The position numbers and the translations under genes were made by a program. A DNA stretch of 64,000 nucleotides from Apteryx mantelli (taxonomy: Eukaryota > Chordata > Aves > Apterygiformes > Apterygidae): positions 67,082,501 to 67,146,500 of the forward strand of contig NC_089980.1 in assembly GCF_036417845.1 (NCBI RefSeq). The letters are read 5' to 3'. This document shows positions 59,396-64,000 of this stretch, piece by piece (the stretch's first letter is position 1; every line of letters begins with the position of its first letter). Below the pieces are notes generated by a model, which was not told where the DNA came from, did no database searches, and saw only the letters and a program-made list of their open reading frames with translations.

Positions 59396-61248
59396 GTAAG
59401 TCTCCAAAGGGAATATGAATCAGTGTTTATAATTTGATGTAAAACATTGATGGTTGCCTGGAAAAGTAGAATTAATGCTTTTATTCTGCCTTTGATTCAT
59501 GAAATGAAAAGACCATAGGACAGAACTCTGTATTGAATTTCAATTTGAACATTATCAAGTTTTGCAATTTTGAAATTAAAAAACAAATTGGTAATATAAG
59601 AAGAAACAAATTCCACTTGAAAAAACTAATAACAGTTATATTTATTCCAGAAATCAAAACAGTTTTGAAAATACTGAAGTGTTACTATCTTTTTTTAAAG
59701 CTGGATAGAGATTGTTCTCAGTTCATGTTTTATAATGCTTTCTTTTGTAAGTGATATGGGGAAGGAGTTGTATACAAAATATGTATTTGAAATTCATTTG
59801 AAGTTCCATATAAGAAGTGCTAATAAAGTAGTGCGAATAGTAGAAGGTAGATCAATGCCAAATGGGAACACAGTCTGTGTTATCCATGTCAGCTTCTGTG
59901 GGCCACACTTAACTTTAAAGTACAAATATGAAAAATATAGGTAATAAATTTTTTATAAAAAAATACAAATGCCTTTTATTACACTGGTAGAGATATTCTT
60001 AAGGTGAATTGATTGCTATAATGAGTACTTTTTTTTAAACCTGTATTTATGTGTGAGCTACTCAGGCAAATTATTCTGACTCATTTTTTGCTGTTTTCTT
60101 AAAGCATCAGTAGAAAGAGTTATCTTTTGTCCCCAAAATACTAACCTCTGAGAGATATACATACATACATATATATATGTATACATATGCAAACACATAT
60201 ATATGTGTGTGTGTATATATGTGTATCTATAGTAGCATGGTGGCCTGTGAGACGTAACTGCCGGTTGCCCACATGCTGATGTCTCCTTTGGGTGATCGAC
60301 ATGCCTTAGAGTATTCAGTTTGATCTCCAGCTGCTCCAGAGGTTGTAGGTCTCCTTTAGCTACAGGATTATACATGCCAGCCCCATGCTGTTTTGGATGT
60401 CCTAGAGGATCTCAGATGATGCTGGATGGCTATGTTTAGGCTACAGAGTTGCACTCAAAAGGACTGTTGTTAAACGTACATCTATCAGACTGTTTGGTAC
60501 GTGGATTGTATAGTATTGGTTCATGAAGCAGCTTTTTTGGTTCAAAAAGCAAGAACTACTAACTTGACCTGGTGATATACCCATGGAAGGATACATTTTT
60601 GAAGATTTTGCAAGGATATTGGGAAGCCACTAAAACAAATGTAATGCGGATTTGTTTAACTATTACTCAAAGTGATCTGGACAAAGTCAGCCATCCAGAC
60701 TGGTTCTGCTCACTTTTTCCCAAGACTTCTCATCTGTACAATATACTGATGTAACAAATCCAGACTTTCTTTAATTGATTGCATAGTTTCCAAAGTCTAC
60801 CTTTCACCTGATAAGCTGATCCAGAATTTTGAAGAAAAAGTAGAGTTTGTAGCCATTTAGATACAGAAATTTAAGACCATTGAATAACCTTTTAACATTT
60901 CTAATCGGTGTGCTCAAAATGCTGTAGATCTGTTACACATATAAAAGCTGTTTTATGATGTTTTGTGACTCTGTTGACATCAGAAGGCATTTACTTCTTG
61001 TTACATTGTTTTCCCTTAAAGTACTAGTTATTCAATTGATGCTTTTTTTCTGTTGGCGCAATATATAATTTACCTAATGACTGGCTGTAAATGGAGTAAG
61101 ATCTGATTATGTGGCTTGAGTTTAAAATGATATTCATGTGGAACTCAGAGATTCTGGAAAGCAATTGGGATGATGCAGTGACAGGCATTACTAGCCATTT
61201 AGTTGCAGATATGTACCTCTCACCAGTCACTTGAAGAGATGATAATTT
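59396..61248. other. AT-rich non-coding stretch before the 61 kb CR1
   Basis: Contains the compound microsatellite at 60.16 kb. The frames at 59,533-59,944 and 60,572-60,754 show no domain or splice support. Confidence 0.5.
60156..60231. repeat. Compound (CATA)n / (TA)n / (TG)n microsatellite
   Basis: Repeats change from acatacatacat to tatatatg, then cacatatatatgtg, then tgtgtgtgtatatatgtg. Interrupted repeats of this sort arise by slippage. No coding frame is involved. Confidence 0.9.
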
Positions 61249-63029
61249 TCACAGAATCACAGAATGGTTGAGGTTGGAAGGGACCTCTAGAGATCATGTA
61301 GTCCAACCCCCCTGCTCAAGCAGGGTCACCTAGAGCACATTGTACAGGATTGCGTCCAGGCGGGTTTTGAATATCTCCAGAGAAGGAGACTCCACAACCT
61401 CTCTGGGCAACCTGTTCCAGTGCTCTGTCACCCTCACACTAAAGAAGTTTTTCCTCATGTTCAGATGGAATTGTCTGTGTTTCAGTTTGTGCCCGTTGCC
61501 TCGCGTCCTGTCGCTGGGCACCACTGAAAAGAGTCTGGCTCCATCCTCTCGACTCCCTCCCTTCAGATACTTGTACACATTGATAAGATCCCCTCTCAGC
61601 CTTCTCTTCTCCAGGCTAAACAGGCCCAGCTCTCTCAGCCTTTCCTCATAAGAGAGATGCTCCAGTCCCCTAATCATCTTTGTAGCCCTTCGCTGGACTT
61701 GCTCCAGTAGTGCCACATCCCTCTTGTACTGGGGAGCCCAGAACTGGACGCAGTACTCCAGATGTGGCCTCACCAGGGCTGAGTAGAGGGGGAGGATCAC
61801 CTCCCTCGACCTGCTGGCAACACTCTTCCTGATGCACCCCAGGATCCCATTGGCCTTCTTGGCCACAAGGGCACATTGCTGCCTCATGCTTAACTTGGTG
61901 TCCACCAGCACTCCCAGGTCCTTCTCCGCAGAGCTGCTTTCCAGCAGGTCAACCCCCAACCTGTACTGGTGCATGGGGTTATTCCTCCCCAGGTGCAGGA
62001 CCCTGCGCTTGCCTTTGTTGAACTTCATGAGGTTCCTCTCCGCCCACCTCTCCAGCCTGTCCAGGTCTCTCTGAATGGCAGCACAGCCCTCTGGTGTATC
62101 GGCCACTCCTCCCAGTTTTGTATCGTCAGCAAACTTGCTGAGGGTGCACTCTGTCCCTTCATCCAGGTCACTGATGAAGAAGCTGAACAAGACTGGACCC
62201 AGTACTGACCCCTGGGGGACACCGCTAGCTACAGGCCTCCAACTAGACTCTGCCCCGCTGAGCACAACCCTCTGAGCTCTGCTATTCAGCCAGTTCTCAG
62301 TCCACCTCACTGTCCACTCATCTAACCCACACTTCCTGAGCTTGTCTATGAGGGTGTTATGGGAGACAGTCTCGAAAACCTTGCTGAAGTCGAGGTAGAC
62401 AACATCCACTGCTCTCCCCTCATCTACCCAGCCAGTCATTCCATCATAGAAGGCTATCAGATTGGTTAAGCATGATTTCCCCTTGGTGAAGCCATGCTGA
62501 CTACTCCTGATCACCTTCTTTTCCTCCACATGCTTGCAGATGGTCTCCAGCATGAGCTGCTCCATCACCTTTCCAGGGATGGAGGTGAGGCTGACTGGCC
62601 TGTAGTTCCCTGGGTCCTCCTTCTTGCCCTTTTTGAAGACTGGGGTGACATTGGCTTTCTTCCAGTCTTCAGGCACCTCTCCTGTTCTCCATGACCTTTC
62701 CAAGATGATGGGGAGTGGCTTAGCAATAACGTCCGCCATCTCCCTCAGCACTCGTGGGTGCATCCCATCAGGGCCCATGGATTTGTGGGTGTCAAGTTTG
62801 CTTAAATGATCTCTAACCCAATCCTCCTCCACCAAGGGAAAGTCTTCCTTTCTCCAGACTTTCTCTCTTGCCTCCAGGGTCTGGGGTTCCTGAGGGCTGG
62901 CCTGAGCAGTAAAGACTGAAGCAAAGGCAGCATTCAGTAACTCTGCCTTCTCTGCATCCTTCATCACCAGGGCACCCACCCCATTCAGCAAAGGCCCCAC
63001 ATTTTCCCTAGTCTTCCTCTTGCTACTGA
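61249..63029 (-). mobile_element. Young 5'-truncated CR1 LINE
   Basis: The element runs on the minus strand. Its 3' end, at the low-coordinate side, carries the avian CR1 terminal octamer-like repeat (cacagaatcacagaatgg read on plus) followed by the conserved CR1 3' UTR block about two-day-filtered copies share: a 'ggacctctagagatca' type segment near 61,280-61,305. The 5' end stops near 63,029, just after codons for S-S-K-R-K-T-R-E-N, where full-length CR1 would continue into the N-terminal part of ORF2 (endonuclease), which is missing. Such 5' truncation is usual for LINEs copied by target-primed reverse transcription. The long intact frame and close match to the 30.1 kb copy show that it is among the youngest insertions here. 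No target-site duplication was recognised, which is normal for CR1. Confidence 0.96.
61330..63000 (-). CDS. CR1 ORF2 fragment: reverse transcriptase and C-terminal region
   Basis: This is the only long open frame in the window: 556 codons without a stop, counted from a GTG that is just the first listed codon. The frame stays open further upstream into the truncated end, so no true start is present, and the first ATG is codon 13. Reverse transcriptase motifs are clear. They are the NYRPVSLTS block at residues 132-140, QHGFTKGKS at 168-176, motif A YLDFSK at 202-207 with its catalytic Asp, [10 protein letters not shown] at 260-269, and the FADD catalytic motif at 290-293. The usual AFD after motif A reads VFE here, a likely decay substitution at 208-210. 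The protein would copy CR1 RNA into DNA at a nick, but the endonuclease domain that makes the nick is lost, so this copy cannot move by itself. The frame ends at the normal CR1 ORF2 stop shortly before the 3' UTR. Confidence 0.93.
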   Translation of the reverse strand: MGPLLNGVGALVMKDAEKAELLNAAFASVFTAQASPQEPQTLEAREKVWRKEDFPLVEEDWVRDHLSKLDTHKSMGPDGMHPRVLREMADVIAKPLPIILERSWRTGEVPEDWKKANVTPVFKKGKKEDPGNYRPVSLTSIPGKVMEQLMLETICKHVEEKKVIRSSQHGFTKGKSCLTNLIAFYDGMTGWVDEGRAVDVVYLDFSKVFETVSHNTLIDKLRKCGLDEWTVRWTENWLNSRAQRVVLSGAESSWRPVASGVPQGSVLGPVLFSFFISDLDEGTECTLSKFADDTKLGGVADTPEGCAAIQRDLDRLERWAERNLMKFNKGKRRVLHLGRNNPMHQYRLGVDLLESSSAEKDLGVLVDTKLSMRQQCALVAKKANGILGCIRKSVASRSREVILPLYSALVRPHLEYCVQFWAPQYKRDVALLEQVQRRATKMIRGLEHLSYEERLRELGLFSLEKRRLRGDLINVYKYLKGGSREDGARLFSVVPSDRTRGNGHKLKHRQFHLNMRKNFFSVRVTEHWNRLPREVVESPSLEIFKTRLDAILYNVL

Positions 63030-64000
63030 TAATTTTGATAGTGGTTTATTATTTTCAGCTGCCATGAGGTGATCAGGCCTCAATTTTGATCAAAATTAAT
63101 GTTGTTCCATCAGTTTCTGCCTTGAAGGCAGTAACTTCTTATTCTGGAGGTAGATTTCTGTGATGCTATATGTGCTTCCATCTCTTTGAGATGAGATTAT
63201 AGTATTGAAAGTTTCATACCAGGATAATTTCACACTATGAGCTCTTCCTCTGATTGCTTCTTTCTGAGTTGTATTTTTAAGTAATGTGAGCTTATGAAAC
63301 TTTCCTTGAGAAAATACTTCACTCCTCAAGTTGATGCTGCTGTAGTTTTAAAAAGAAATGCTAATGGAGCTGCTTTGGCTTAGAAGAAAGGAAGCTGGTG
63401 ACATGAAGCTATTATTAAGTAACTGATCCAAAATATGAAGAAAATGACTCAGTCCTGTGTAGGCCAAATGATTTGCAAATAAGCCTTGCTAGTCTTATTG
63501 CAAGTGTGCTTTGGGGGATTTTAGAAAGGCTGAAAAATATAAGATATTAGAATGATTTGGCTATTTTCAGGATTTTTGTTGAGTGCTAGCAAAGCTATAG
63601 GCTCTGTTTTATTTATTACATGTTTTGTAGCTATAAATTCTTTTAAGCACTCAACTCCAGGTTGTTTTTTTTAACAATATTTAGGTATAAAAAAAAAAGC
63701 TATAGGATCTGGTAGTCTTGTCTCTAAATTATTTTTTTAAATGTGGTGCCTTTGACAGTATTTTACAATAGGCTGTTATTTGCCAAATGTCTTTTTAAAG
63801 TTGCTGTATCTATTAAAGGAAGAGTGCATGAAGTGCAAATGGATACATTTTGTTGCTGCTCTGTAAAATAAACACGTTTATCTACCATGTGCTTAAAATG
63901 GTAAGATTATTCTGCTTTGCTGCATAGACTTTCAACCATGAGAGGAAAAGAAGCCAAATATTCGTTTGGCTAGAGGTGTTGTAACATACCCCTAGCCATT
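63030..64000. other. AT-rich non-coding stretch at the right edge
   Basis: Nothing was recognised. This is the pre-insertion DNA flanking the 5'-truncated end of the CR1. Confidence 0.5.

Noticed and set aside
1..64000. Prokaryotic-type systems, CRISPR arrays, endogenous retroviruses, tRNA or rRNA genes
   Set aside because: None seen: no regularly spaced repeats, no LTR pair, no retroviral gene motifs and no cloverleaf-like sequence with recognisable A and B boxes.

Overview
This is vertebrate nuclear DNA, almost certainly from a bird. It is AT-rich and intron-like, has no dense gene order, and carries many CR1 (chicken repeat 1) LINE copies. The youngest copies end in the ATTCTGTG-type 3' tail typical of avian CR1. 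No tRNA, rRNA, CRISPR array or bacterial-style operon is visible. The species cannot be told from the sequence alone.

The only long protein-coding frame is the reverse transcriptase part of a young, 5'-truncated CR1 on the minus strand (about 61,249-63,029; 556 codons without a stop). Two shorter young CR1 tails lie at 26,865-27,070 and 30,098-30,510. Much older relics resembling the CR1/L3 group are scattered through the window. Three large ones lie on the minus strand (32,850-34,750, 35,690-37,400 and 46,900-49,480). Smaller pieces lie at 8,330-8,650, 8,990-9,545, 17,955-18,115, 45,060-45,560, 52,190-52,400 and 58,690-59,045. Together these account for much of the right half.

No host gene could be named. 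Seven short plus-strand segments (319-375, 24,846-24,919, 25,130-25,188, 26,142-26,203, 31,173-31,251, 43,666-43,711 and 59,353-59,395) have splice-site-like borders, an open frame and polar or coiled-coil-like peptides. Their reading phases can be joined end to end into one continuous frame of about 140 codons. I read this as a candidate for part of one large, intron-rich gene encoding a partly coiled-coil protein. Decoy exons are common in intronic DNA and one of the donors is poor, so this is a hypothesis. Next to the second and third segments are a small CpG-retaining patch (24,610-24,835) and a promoter-like block with E-box, CCAAT and TATA motifs (25,350-25,470).

Other notable content: a 1.2 kb GC-rich but CpG-poor island at 14,570-15,775; a second GC-rich patch with an interrupted CTG tract (16,550-16,900); a third at 31,590-31,870; several microsatellites; hairpin clusters at 2,653-2,692 and 30,709-30,764; and a few unexplained small open frames (34,760-35,170 minus, 38,621-38,893 plus, 39,000-39,221 minus). 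The rest is unremarkable AT-rich sequence.
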